A DNA stretch of 64,000 nt from Clostridium scatologenes (GCF_000968375.1 NZ_CP009933.1:62001-126000); one strand, 5' to 3'; shown: positions 52,692 to 61,577, counted from the first letter of the stretch. A program made the numbers and translations. Notes: generated by a model not told the origin, from the sequence alone.

Positions 52692-53450
52692 TTAGTTGTT
52701 TATAGTCCAGCGTAAAATTCTGCATTTTATTAAATCGAATAAGTACATTATACCAACTAACACAACAGCAATAAAAATAAATCCAGCACTTACAAGATCA
52801 AATCTTGCGAAGTCAGAGTAATATTGAACAAAATAGCCCATACCTGAAGTTGCTCCGAACATTTCCGCTACTGTAAGCAATACAAAGGAAAATTTAAGTG
52901 CAACAGCACAGCCTGAAAGTATTGATGGAGAAGCAGCAGGAAGTACAACTTTGAACATTTTTTCCATACCAGTTATTTCTAATGTAGCTGCATTTTCTAA
53001 ATATCTTTTGTCAATAGTCATAGTTGCATTAACTGTGGTACCAAGTATTGGCCAAAATGCTCCTAAAAAGATAATAAATATAGATGCATATCTGAAGGAG
53101 GAAAAAATGTGAATTGCATAAGGTGTCAAAAGGGTTGCTGGAATAGCACTGAACCCATTAATGTATGGTGTAATATTTTTTCTAAGCAATTTTTTTAATC
53201 CAATAAGAACACCTAAACTTATTCCTAAGGTTACCGCCATAATATATGCCGGTATAAGCAATCCTAGAGAGCTTATCAAACCTTGCATAAGTTGGCCTAA
53301 ATGTGAAGTGAATCCTGGTAAAACTTTGCTAAGTCCATGAAATAAAAACGGATCTAGTATGCTAAAAACATCAGTTGCAATCTCGTATAATAATATCATT
53401 CCTATAAAAATTAGAATCATACCCAATCTATCTTTAATAAATTTTTTCAT
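52692..53450 (-). CDS. ABC permease, NitT/TauT (SsuC-like) family
   Basis: 252 aa, six membrane segments; cytoplasmic EAA-like loop A-A-T-L-E-I-T-G-M-E-K-M-F-K-V-V-L-P-A-A-S-P. It forms the channel of the importer encoded upstream (ATPase and binding protein). Last gene of the operon, separated from the binding-protein gene by a hairpin. SD AAAAAGGAG. Confidence 0.9.
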   Translation of the reverse strand: MKKFIKDRLGMILIFIGMILLYEIATDVFSILDPFLFHGLSKVLPGFTSHLGQLMQGLISSLGLLIPAYIMAVTLGISLGVLIGLKKLLRKNITPYINGFSAIPATLLTPYAIHIFSSFRYASIFIIFLGAFWPILGTTVNATMTIDKRYLENAATLEITGMEKMFKVVLPAASPSILSGCAVALKFSFVLLTVAEMFGATSGMGYFVQYYSDFARFDLVSAGFIFIAVVLVGIMYLFDLIKCRILRWTINN

Positions 53451-53502
53451 GCCAACGCTCCTTTTTAAATCATTATATTTAGGTTTGAAATTCTTATGTA
53501 AA

Positions 53503-53540
53503 AGATAAGCTTGGCATGAAGCTGCATACCAAGCTTATCT
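53503..53540 (-). terminator. Intra-operon hairpin between binding-protein and permease genes
   Basis: Perfect 12-bp stem AGATAAGCTTGG/CCAAGCTTATCT, followed on the minus strand by TTTTACAT. Likely a partial terminator or mRNA 3' protector giving more binding protein than permease. Confidence 0.7.
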
Positions 53541-53562
53541 CAGTTGATTGTATAATTAAGAT

Positions 53563-54639
53563 TTATAAATTATTTTTCTTAAAAGCTTCTAGTTTCTTCT
53601 TGAAGAATTCGCTATTTGGATAATCCTTGATTAAAGAATCTAAAGCTGCTTTATAATTAGCTGTATCAATATGATCTTCAACTTTAACTTTAGGATCAGT
53701 TATGTATCCAAAGCCATTCATCTTCTGCCACATTTTTATTATACTGTTTTTATATGGGTCTGTATCATATTTCATATGTGGACTAAGCAAGAAGCTTTTT
53801 GCTGTTTCAGGAGACATATCCAATTTTTGAGTTGTTAGCTCAACAACTCTATTCATGCCGCCATCTTTCTGCATTGCTTCTTCAGCTCTTAGGTATGCAC
53901 GAAGCAGTTTTTGTGCAGCTTCAGGATTTTCTTTAAGCCAGCTTGTTTTTGCGATCATACGGCAGCAAGAGTGATCAGGCCACAATTCATCAGGCCACAT
54001 AACGATTTTCATTCCAGCCTTAGCAATTTGAAGTTCAAAACCTGTAGATACTGAACCAAAATCTGCTTGACCGCTGCGCACTGCTTCCATAACATCTGTA
54101 TTCTTTTTCATTTCAATAAAAGTAACATCTTTCTTTAAATCAAAGCCTGCATCATATAAAATACCTTTTAGTACGATATCTGGAGTTCCGCCTCTCATAA
54201 TAGCAATCTTCTTGCCGCGGAAATCTTCCACGCTTTTATATGTTGTATTTGGATTTGCAAAAACAGGAGTGGCACCAATAATCATATAGCCACCGAACAT
54301 AGTGAAATCTTGGCCTTTTGCAATTTGAATCAAAGGACCACCAGTACCATATGTAGAAATAACATCAACCTGACCAGAACTTAAAGCTTGAAAAGCATCT
54401 GTTCCGTTATTTATGTATTTAAGCTCAACATCAATACCTTCTTCTTTTAAGTATCCCTTGTCCTCAGCAAGAAACTGAAATACTTGACCAGAGGTTGCTT
54501 GAGCTGCTAATTTAACCTTATGTGTAGTCTTTTTTTCAGAACTGCTTTTATTGCTTGTGTTGTTAGATTTTGTAGCGCAAGCTGTTAGAGATAACATTGC
54601 TATGGCTAATAATGCTATAGTTTTAAAAATTTTTTTCAC
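53563..54639 (-). CDS. Substrate-binding lipoprotein of NitT/TauT-type importer
   Basis: About 358 aa. Signal peptide with lipobox L-T-A-C (Cys21) and a Ser/Asn/Lys linker, then an NMT1/TauA-like periplasmic-binding fold (A-E-D-K-G-Y-L-K-E-E-G-I-D-V, L-S-S-G-Q-V-D-V, G-K-K-I-A-I-M-R-G-G-T-P). Relatives bind sulfonates, nitrate, thiamine precursors or other small anions; ligand not predictable. GTG at 54639 lies 7 nt after AAGAGG. An ATG at 54657 overlaps the ATPase stop (ATGA) but lacks an SD. Confidence 0.9.
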   Translation of the reverse strand: MKKIFKTIALLAIAMLSLTACATKSNNTSNKSSSEKKTTHKVKLAAQATSGQVFQFLAEDKGYLKEEGIDVELKYINNGTDAFQALSSGQVDVISTYGTGGPLIQIAKGQDFTMFGGYMIIGATPVFANPNTTYKSVEDFRGKKIAIMRGGTPDIVLKGILYDAGFDLKKDVTFIEMKKNTDVMEAVRSGQADFGSVSTGFELQIAKAGMKIVMWPDELWPDHSCCRMIAKTSWLKENPEAAQKLLRAYLRAEEAMQKDGGMNRVVELTTQKLDMSPETAKSFLLSPHMKYDTDPYKNSIIKMWQKMNGFGYITDPKVKVEDHIDTANYKAALDSLIKDYPNSEFFKKKLEAFKKNNL

Positions 54640-54653
54640 TTTCATACCTCTTT

Positions 54654-55445
54654 TCATATTTTATTATTTGTTTTTATTTGAATCTCATTATGGATGACTT
54701 TTATCAAATCATTACGTAACTGCATAGCCTGAGGATCATCATATATTGTCTCTCTATTCAGATTTTTTTCATTATTAAATGAATATTTGTAGATGATTTT
54801 GCTTGGTGATTGACCTAACACAAAGATATCAGTTGCTAAAAGTAATGCTTCATCCACATCATGAGTAACAAAGAAAATTGTTTTACGACTTACAGTTTCT
54901 TTTTTCCACAAATCTAAAATTAGATCTTGTAGTTTGGCTCTTGTTACTGCATCCAAAGCTCCAAAAGGCTCGTCCATCAAAAGAATTGGAGGATCTATAG
55001 CAAAAGCTCGAGCTATTGCACATCGTTGCTTCATGCCGCCTGAAAGTTCCTTAGGAAACTTGTCAAAATTTGACTCAGCTAGCTCAACATCTTTCATTCT
55101 TTTAACTGCTTCAGCCTTTCGTTCCTCTGAATTCATATTCTTAAATTTTTGTTTAAGTGCTATTGTAATATTTTCCCCTACACTCATCCATGGAAAAAGG
55201 CCATAGTCTTGAAAAACTACACCTCTCTGTAGACTTGCTTTTGTAACTGGTTCATTGTCCACAAGAATTTCTCCGGAATTTGGCTTTTCCAAACCTGCAA
55301 GCAAACGGAGAAGTGTGCTTTTTCCGCAGCCAGATTGGCCGAGTAAGCAGACAAATGCTCCAGCTTTAACATTCATATTGATATCGCCTAATATTGGGTC
55401 TTTATCGTAAGAAAAGCTCAAATCGTTTACAGATACATTAAGCAT
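54654..55445 (-). CDS. ABC ATP-binding protein of NitT/TauT-type importer
   Basis: 263 aa. Walker A G-Q-S-G-C-G-K-S-T, Q-loop V-F-Q-D-Y-G-L-F-P-W-M, signature L-S-G-G-M-K-Q-R-C, Walker B I-L-L-M-D-E-P-F-G-A-L-D and switch T-H-D-V-D-E-A. First gene of the importer operon (ATPase, binding protein, permease), convergent with the Tm-1-like operon, and probably supplying its substrate (inference from adjacency). SD GGGGGG upstream. Confidence 0.92.
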   Translation of the reverse strand: MLNVSVNDLSFSYDKDPILGDINMNVKAGAFVCLLGQSGCGKSTLLRLLAGLEKPNSGEILVDNEPVTKASLQRGVVFQDYGLFPWMSVGENITIALKQKFKNMNSEERKAEAVKRMKDVELAESNFDKFPKELSGGMKQRCAIARAFAIDPPILLMDEPFGALDAVTRAKLQDLILDLWKKETVSRKTIFFVTHDVDEALLLATDIFVLGQSPSKIIYKYSFNNEKNLNRETIYDDPQAMQLRNDLIKVIHNEIQIKTNNKI

Positions 55446-55749
55446 AAATTTACCCCCCTTTCCTTATATTGCTTATGCTGCGACTATTTATATAAATTTT
55501 TATGTATAACTTAAGTAGTGTTTATATAAAAATAGGATATTTATTGAAATTTAATTATAATAATTAAATTTTAATAAAATATTATGATAATAAAATTTAC
55601 AAATATAGTAAATACATAAATATAAAACAATAAATAATGTATATATTTATACAATACGGATTGATATTATCATAATTAAAGTAAATTTGTCTAATCGATA
55701 AATTCTATATTAGATATAGGTTCTATTTGTTTTTGTAATAACAAACTAG
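55446..55749. other. AT-rich gap of 304 bp
   Basis: Between the importer operon start and the end of the M1/ABC-2 operon. Over 80% A+T, many poly-A/T stretches; no gene, hairpin or palindrome I can defend. It must hold the importer promoter. Confidence 0.5.
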
Positions 55750-56472
55750 CTAAAGCTTTTTAAATGAAGCTAAATACAACATTATTCCTATTAGAGTAAA
55801 TATAATCCTACTAATTATAAAATGTGAAGATAGAATAAAAACAGGTTCACCAAAACCATCAACAGGTAGAATTGTAGGCATATAACTTGCATATCCTTTG
55901 GCAAAAATATCAATAAAAGGTGCGTTATTAAAATTTACAAGTGACAAAATCAAAACAATTGGGATCCAAATATAAAGGAAAATTTGTTTTTTGCTGCCTA
56001 AAAACATACTTGTTCCAAAAACAAATGCAAAGGTGGGAAGTAGTATTATTAAAATTGGCAATAAAAAGTTTTCAAAATTTGTAAAATTAAAAGTTGTCTT
56101 ATAAAATATTACACTTATGAAAATGCAACACATTGCAATAATTAAATAAGAAATAAGCAAAGCTAAATTTTTTGTGGTTAAATACTTTTTTTGTGGTAAA
56201 GATGTACATGAAGTAATTTCTCTTACTCTTTGTTCATTTCTAGAGAAAAGTCCTGTACAAGTGAGCATAAGAATTAATAACATAATCGTATTTATGTCAC
56301 ATAAAAACTTGCAATAGCTCCACTTTGAAAAAGGTGCCGTACCAGAAACACCCTGTATTATTTCTGTATATAGATCAATCACTGAAAAGAAAAGTGCAAT
56401 TATGAAAGTTATAACAAATATTTTTGAAAAAATTATTCTCTTTAGTTCGTATTTAAGAATTTTCATATCCAT
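55750..56472 (-). CDS. ABC-2 type permease subunit
   Basis: 240 aa, six membrane segments, no recognisable catalytic motif. It follows the M1/permease fusion by 6 nt with SD GGAGG, so the two membrane proteins and the ATPase upstream form a three-gene exporter-like unit. Substrate unknown. Confidence 0.85.
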   Translation of the reverse strand: MDMKILKYELKRIIFSKIFVITFIIALFFSVIDLYTEIIQGVSGTAPFSKWSYCKFLCDINTIMLLILMLTCTGLFSRNEQRVREITSCTSLPQKKYLTTKNLALLISYLIIAMCCIFISVIFYKTTFNFTNFENFLLPILIILLPTFAFVFGTSMFLGSKKQIFLYIWIPIVLILSLVNFNNAPFIDIFAKGYASYMPTILPVDGFGEPVFILSSHFIISRIIFTLIGIMLYLASFKKL

Positions 56473-56478
56473 TGACCA

Positions 56479-58710
56479 CTACCTCCTTTTAGCACCAGTA
56501 ATATTAAAAAAATCAGAAAAAGATAGTTTTTTATCTTTTTTACCGTAATATTCTTGGTAAATAGCTTTCATAGAATTAAAATAATTTTCTTCACCAATGT
56601 TATTATATACATTGTAAATTTCAAGTGGTGCTAGATGATAAATTTTACCATCCTTCAAAATTAATGTAACGAAATACTTTGGAAGCATTGATAGTTTGTT
56701 CATGTATGCAGGATTTCTTTGATAAAAGTTTCGATTTAATTCATTTGCTCCTTTTTGCCACTTTTTTACCAATAAACTTTCTGCATAATCTTTTCCAAAT
56801 TTGTTTTTCAAGAATAGATACGTGCTAAAATCCGCAAAAGCTTCATTTGACCATTCACCGTGATTTTTATCTATTTCATTATTGCTGTTTGCGTTAGATG
56901 CATCTATTCCACCACCCCACCATTGATGAGCAATTTCATGAGTCATCATAGCAAAAGTGTCAGAAGAAGAAGCTTGCGATAAATTCTTGTTAGATTTTTT
57001 ATTTAAACAATCTTCAGCAATCCAAGAAATATTTCCCTTTTGAACTCCAGTTCCGCCTTGTACTCCTGATGTTACAACTACTTTAAGACTATTTCTACTT
57101 AGTGGTCCAAATTTTTCTGAAAAGAATGAGAATATATCAAGTGTATCACTTCCTCTAGATTCAAATTCTTTTCTTGCAGATAATGGATAGAAAAACTCTA
57201 CATTTGTACCACCTACATTTCTTTCAAATATTCCATATGCTCCGGCTTTCAAAGATAAATCATTTAGTTTATTGCAAGAAAAACTCCAAGTAGTAAGACC
57301 ATCCTTCTCAGAAATTTTGCGATTTTTATCTCCCTCCGTTATCAATGTAAACTTTGAATCTATTTTTATTGTTCCTTCAATAATTCTATCCTTTTGTTCA
57401 ACACAAACAACAGGAGCAATGTATTTAGCATGCGCTAAACTTACATAATCTTTGTTAATTCCTTCAGAAAAATCATTAGTTACATTTAAGGCTTTCGGTG
57501 TACCTGAATACTTTATACTTAGTTTAGCTTTAGTACTTTTGGGAATGCTTATTTCAAAAACATTTCCACGTTTTGCACTGCTCAAAACCTTTGGTGAAAC
57601 CTTGATGTAGTTTATGTCTACATTGTTTAACTTCATCTCATTAATGTGGTAACCATCTGCTAATTCAAAATATATGTTTTGAGGCTTATCAGTTCCGTTT
57701 TGCAGTTCTTGAAGGTAAGCTCCTGTGGCGCACTTTTTGTCTTTTTCTATCTTAAGATCTACAAGTATATTTGAAGTTCCTAGGATACTATTGTTTACAG
57801 GCGTTTCTTTTTTACCATTAATCAATGTTGACGCCAGATCTGTAAGAGAAAATGATTTAAAAATTGGTTCATTTTGAAAAACAAAAAATGCTCCCAAAAT
57901 AGAAACTAAAAAGCAAATGGGTAACAATTTATATTTTCTGCAGTTTTTAAAGATGGATTTAAATAATCCTTTTTCATAACATCTATTGCACAACATTCCG
58001 AATAGAAATATGGACATAGCTACTGATAATCCAAACAACCTATTCCAGAGCATTCCCAAAATGATATTCCCACTTCCAAAATTTTCGGAAAGTCCACTAG
58101 CAGCTGTCTGAACCCACATATATTGATAATTAATATTTCCTGTTAAAAAGCTAAAGAGCACAGCTAAAATCATAATAATGCAGGTTATATTAACATTTCT
58201 AAATATAAGATAAAATCCTGCGGTCATAAGAATTGTTAGCACAATGGAACCAAAAATTATTATGGAGTAACTGAGCAAGAAATAACTGAAATTGCTTAAA
58301 CTACCCATATTAAATATATAGTGAGGAATCATAATTATCATCGCCATCACTGTTGAAATAACACCAGCACACATTAAACCTGTAATTTTAGTTAAATTTA
58401 TCTTTATAGAGCTTGATATTGGTTCAATTATATAATTAACTCTAAACCTAAGTATTTTGTCAAACTCAAAAACTGTTAGTGCAATAAACGCAAAGGTTGA
58501 GATTACTGCCCCTGCCTTTGCTGGCAAAAGTATGATTTGAGACAAAAGAGTAAAGCTTTTTACCTCCAATAATTGACTAATACTTTCTGCGATGTATGGA
58601 GAAAGTAGTGCGACAATCAAAGGAAAAACTGATGTAAGCAAAATTATTATTTGAGTAAATCTAGACTTCAGAATCCTCTTTGTTTCATAGGCAAAGAATG
58701 CATTTTTCAT
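56479..58710 (-). CDS. Fusion of ABC permease and M1-family metallopeptidase
   Basis: 743 aa. Residues 1-260 hold about six membrane segments of ABC-2 type. Then an extracellular part with aminopeptidase N-like beta domain and, at about 610-660, the gluzincin site H-E-I-A-H-Q-W-W-G-G with the third ligand Glu in N-E-A-F-A-D-F. The exopeptidase motif G-x-M-E-N is not evident (the usual place reads differently), so substrate trimming may differ from classic M1 enzymes. It suggests a transporter that processes a peptide outside the membrane. ATG is directly before the ATPase stop region, tightly coupled. Confidence 0.87.
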   Translation of the reverse strand: MKNAFFAYETKRILKSRFTQIIILLTSVFPLIVALLSPYIAESISQLLEVKSFTLLSQIILLPAKAGAVISTFAFIALTVFEFDKILRFRVNYIIEPISSSIKINLTKITGLMCAGVISTVMAMIIMIPHYIFNMGSLSNFSYFLLSYSIIIFGSIVLTILMTAGFYLIFRNVNITCIIMILAVLFSFLTGNINYQYMWVQTAASGLSENFGSGNIILGMLWNRLFGLSVAMSIFLFGMLCNRCYEKGLFKSIFKNCRKYKLLPICFLVSILGAFFVFQNEPIFKSFSLTDLASTLINGKKETPVNNSILGTSNILVDLKIEKDKKCATGAYLQELQNGTDKPQNIYFELADGYHINEMKLNNVDINYIKVSPKVLSSAKRGNVFEISIPKSTKAKLSIKYSGTPKALNVTNDFSEGINKDYVSLAHAKYIAPVVCVEQKDRIIEGTIKIDSKFTLITEGDKNRKISEKDGLTTWSFSCNKLNDLSLKAGAYGIFERNVGGTNVEFFYPLSARKEFESRGSDTLDIFSFFSEKFGPLSRNSLKVVVTSGVQGGTGVQKGNISWIAEDCLNKKSNKNLSQASSSDTFAMMTHEIAHQWWGGGIDASNANSNNEIDKNHGEWSNEAFADFSTYLFLKNKFGKDYAESLLVKKWQKGANELNRNFYQRNPAYMNKLSMLPKYFVTLILKDGKIYHLAPLEIYNVYNNIGEENYFNSMKAIYQEYYGKKDKKLSFSDFFNITGAKRR

Positions 58711-59589
58711 TTAATGAACACCTCCATTGTGTATGACATATGTGTACGCATCTTCAAGAGTAGGCTCGATAAGTGGAATAGAGCCTTCTATTTCTTTACC
58801 AATAACACGACAAGAGATACCATTACCTGTAAACAATTTAGATGTAATTTTATACTTATCTCCAATTCTTTTTTCTAAAGCTTCGTTATTTTTTTCCTCA
58901 ATAAAACCAACATGTCCGTGCACAGCTTTTATTAAATTTGGTGAAGTTCCATCAAACAAAATCATGCCGTTATTAATGATTATAATTCTATTGCAAATGG
59001 CTTGTATATCATCGATGATGTGAGTGGAAAGTAACACTATTTTGTCATTTGCAGTTTGTGAAAATATATTTCTGAATTTAATTCTCTCTTCTGGGTCAAG
59101 TCCAACTGTAGGTTCATCTAAAATTATAAGTTCGGGATTTCCAAGTAATACTTGTGCTATACCAACACGCTGTCTCTGACCACCTGAAAGAGTTTTAATT
59201 TTAAAGTTTCTTTTTTCTTTCAAATTGGTCTGTTCAATAGCTTGTCTGATAATACCTTTCACATTTTTTTTAATTTCTTTTAATGCACACATGTAATCTA
59301 AAAACTCATAAACTGTTAATTCGTCATATAAACCAAAGCTTTGAGGCAAATAGCCTAACTGCTTTCTGAGTTCTTTTTCGTGTTCTTGTATTGGTTTGCC
59401 ATCAACAGTTATCTCGCCAGCTGTTGGTATTATCTTCGATACCAATAGTTTCATAAAGGTACTTTTTCCAGCACCATTTGGACCTAAAAGTCCTATAAAA
59501 TTCGGGCTTTTAACTTCTAAGTTTATGTTACTTAGCGCCTTTTTTCCTGTTTTGTATGTCATGCTCACGTTTTTGATATTGATTTTCAT
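58711..59589 (-). CDS. ABC transporter ATP-binding protein (CcmA/ABC-2 type)
   Basis: 292 aa. Walker A G-P-N-G-A-G-K-S-T, signature L-S-G-G-Q-R-Q-R-V, Walker B L-I-I-L-D-E-P-T-V-G-L-D-P, switch S-T-H-I-I-D-D. The C-terminal 70 residues are a family-typical accessory domain. First gene of the M1/ABC-2 operon. SD AAGGAG lies somewhat far (about 11 nt) from ATG. Confidence 0.92.
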   Translation of the reverse strand: MKINIKNVSMTYKTGKKALSNINLEVKSPNFIGLLGPNGAGKSTFMKLLVSKIIPTAGEITVDGKPIQEHEKELRKQLGYLPQSFGLYDELTVYEFLDYMCALKEIKKNVKGIIRQAIEQTNLKEKRNFKIKTLSGGQRQRVGIAQVLLGNPELIILDEPTVGLDPEERIKFRNIFSQTANDKIVLLSTHIIDDIQAICNRIIIINNGMILFDGTSPNLIKAVHGHVGFIEEKNNEALEKRIGDKYKITSKLFTGNGISCRVIGKEIEGSIPLIEPTLEDAYTYVIHNGGVH

Positions 59590-59710
59590 AAATGTGTTAC
59601 ACTCCTTTTAGTATATTTTTATGTTTTACTTATATAATAGAATTTTCAACTTACATCTCCGTGACTTTTTGGTGAGAGATTAGTCACTCTAAGAAACCTA
59701 AAAATATTGG

Positions 59711-59769
59711 ATAAAAATACGGGAGCATCCTTGGATTTGATTTACACAAATCTAAGAATGCTCCCGTAT
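59711..59769 (-). terminator. Terminator of the kinase-like orphan gene
   Basis: ACGGGAGCAT...AAATC/GATTT...ATGCTCCCGT, about 20 bp with three mismatches, followed on the minus strand by ATTTTTATCC. Confidence 0.85.
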
Positions 59770-59773
59770 AATC

Positions 59774-60334
59774 CTACAACATCCCATAGTCAAGAACATA
59801 TAGGTTGTTGTTTTCATCATACCCGAAGGAATTAACCTTGCAGTACTCATTTTGTAATTGAGGAGATTTAGTTACAAATAAATTTTTAAACTTCTCTAAT
59901 TTTGAGAGAAAAGTTTTGTGATTTGAAAAATTTTTTTCTTTTTCTATATATCCATATATTGTCTCATCAGAATCTGTACTAGTATCTATAGGAATTAAAC
60001 GTTTATGGACAGTCAAATATAAAAATTTACTTTTATATATTGCATATACTGGGCATAATATATCTTTAAAGTTTTCAAGTTTTTCATCATTTGATGTATA
60101 GATTTTAAATTCGTTAATACATTGGTCTGCTCCTACAGGTAAAGAAAATCCTGTAGCATCAGATGAAACTTTAATTATAAAGTTATCTAAAATATATACA
60201 CATCGCATAGAACGTGCTATGATATTTTTTCTATTTAATTGCTTTAATAAGCTATTGGTTATGCAGTTATTTTCGCCTAATTTCATTCCATACTGGCTTA
60301 AAAATTTTTCAACCTCATATAATTCTTTATTCAT
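59774..60334 (-). CDS. Orphan protein with possible kinase-like fold
   Basis: 186 aa. No family recognised with certainty. Elements in order recall a small protein-kinase/APH-like fold: C-V-Y-I-L-D-N-F-I-I-K-V-S-S (beta-3 Lys), I-N-E-F-K-I-Y (helix C Glu), F-L-Y-L-T-V-H-K-R-L-I-P-I (hinge) and L-Y-V-L-D-Y-G (D-Y-G for D-F-G). A classical H-R-D loop is missing, so activity is doubtful. The gene is transcribed alone behind a divergent tandem glycine-type riboswitch. ATG 60334 has AAGGAGG 7 nt upstream; the longer frame to 60379 runs into the leader. Confidence 0.65.
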   Translation of the reverse strand: MNKELYEVEKFLSQYGMKLGENNCITNSLLKQLNRKNIIARSMRCVYILDNFIIKVSSDATGFSLPVGADQCINEFKIYTSNDEKLENFKDILCPVYAIYKSKFLYLTVHKRLIPIDTSTDSDETIYGYIEKEKNFSNHKTFLSKLEKFKNLFVTKSPQLQNEYCKVNSFGYDENNNLYVLDYGML

Positions 60335-60362
60335 TAAAATTCCTCCTTTAAATAATTTTTGG

Positions 60363-60410
60363 CAATAAAATAAGGACATGATGGAAAGCTTATGCTTTTA
60401 CCACATGTCC
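60363..60410 (-). terminator. Expression-platform terminator of the riboswitch
   Basis: Minus-strand GGACATG...CATGTCC with inner pairing AAAGC/GCTTT, followed by TTATTTTATT. Its 5' arm follows the CAGAG end of the second aptamer, so aptamer closure can compete with it. Confidence 0.75.
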
Positions 60411-60592
60411 TCTGTATTCTTTACCTGAGAGTTTGGATATAAATATATATCTTACACCTTGGGTTTTGTATTTAAACAAATTTTCAGAGTTTCGTCCTAT
60501 AGCGCTATGGGCACCTGAAAGTTTCTGATACAGCCGTGGAACTATATCATTGCTTCTTCGGTTAACAAATTGTTATCTCACGCTATATTCAC
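60411..60592 (-). ncRNA. Divergent tandem glycine-type riboswitch
   Basis: Minus strand, 5' to 3'. Aptamer 1: ATAGCG closing with CGCTAT, GTGAGA, stem TAACA-ATT-TGTTA, core ACCGAAGAAGCAA, later AAACTTTCAGGT, then AGGACGAAACTCTG linker, which matches the tandem glycine riboswitch linker of Vibrio closely. Aptamer 2: GAAAAT...CCCAAGGTGTAA (consensus CCGAAGGNGCAA), then AAACTCTCAGGTAAA and ACAGAGGA at the 3' end. Aptamer 1 keeps the core well; aptamer 2 has changes in the ligand-core segment. Confidence 0.8.
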
Positions 60593-60625
60593 CCGAATAA
60601 TATTAAATTTTAATATCTTGGCTTC

Positions 60626-60654
60626 ATTATATCATCCCATTAATCTGATTTCAA
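60626..60654 (-). promoter_or_regulatory. Promoter of the riboswitch transcript
   Basis: Minus strand TTGAAA (60649-60654), 17-bp spacer, TATAAT (60626-60631); start expected near 60619, about 30 nt before aptamer 1. Confidence 0.8.
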
Positions 60655-60686
60655 CCCAGATTTCACAGTATGGGGCTATATAATAT

Positions 60687-61577
60687 CTATTTCATAATGC
60701 TTTTTTTAGCAACGGAAATAGCATCTCTTGACTTTTCAATCATTAGCTTACTTTCATCACCCATCTTTAAGCTTACTGAAATGAAAATCATATCTAAAAT
60801 GACAAGTTGTATAAGTCGTGAAACCATGGCATCTGTATAATATTTTAAATCATAGGTTGAGCTGAATAAGGCTACATCTGATATTTTTGCAAGAGAAGAA
60901 TTTAAATAACTTGTTATACCAATGATTTTACAGCCTGCCTTTTTAGCATTTTCAGCACATTCCAAAACTTCACGGCTTTCTCCAGTATGTGAAATGAGAA
61001 CTACCACATCATCTGCTTTAAGGTGAGAAGTTTTTATCAATGAAAAATGGGAATTTATATCAAAGGATACTCTTTTACCAATTCTCATAAATTTATGATA
61101 TGCATCCATTGCAATTACACTGGAACCACCTGAACCGTAAAATAATATACTGTCGCAATTTAAGATAAGGTTTACAGCAGTGTTCAAATCTTCAATATTT
61201 ATAATGTTATTTAAATCGTTTATTGCACAAGCAGCAGAAGATACTACTTTTTGCTTTACTGTTTCAATGCTATCGGAAGCCTCAATATTTTGATATCCAT
61301 CAGCTATATTAATGATGCTTGATGATGTTGCAGTAGTGTTTTCTTTAGATAATTCTCCAGCCATATCTATACGAAATGTTTGATATGAATTGTAATCAAG
61401 CTTATTTATAAAACGTATTACAGTAGGTTCACTAACGGAACATTTTTGAGCTAAATCACTAATAGTTAATCTAACAGCTTCATTTTTATTACTTAAAATA
61501 TAGTCAGCTATATTTTTTTGTATTTTGGATAAAGTATTATAGCGTGAACGTATAGTAGTAAACAGATTGTCCTGCAT
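60687..61577 (-). CDS. MurR/RpiR family transcriptional regulator
   Basis: 296 aa. N-terminal HTH_6 (about 1-75; I-S-D-L-A-Q-K-C-S-V-S-E-P-T-V-I-R-F-I) and C-terminal SIS sugar-isomerase domain (about 120-260; I-L-F-Y-G-S-G-G-S-S and I-S-H-T-G-E-S-R-E). The family senses phosphorylated sugars. It is divergent from the dehydrogenase/four-carbon sugar acid kinase operon and likely controls it. Confidence 0.93.
   Translation of the reverse strand: MQDNLFTTIRSRYNTLSKIQKNIADYILSNKNEAVRLTISDLAQKCSVSEPTVIRFINKLDYNSYQTFRIDMAGELSKENTTATSSSIINIADGYQNIEASDSIETVKQKVVSSAACAINDLNNIINIEDLNTAVNLILNCDSILFYGSGGSSVIAMDAYHKFMRIGKRVSFDINSHFSLIKTSHLKADDVVVLISHTGESREVLECAENAKKAGCKIIGITSYLNSSLAKISDVALFSSTYDLKYYTDAMVSRLIQLVILDMIFISVSLKMGDESKLMIEKSRDAISVAKKSIMK

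Noticed and set aside
60401..60416. GTCCTCTG match to the dispersed GAGGACA repeat
   Set aside because: It is explained by the 3' end of the glycine-type aptamer and its terminator arm.
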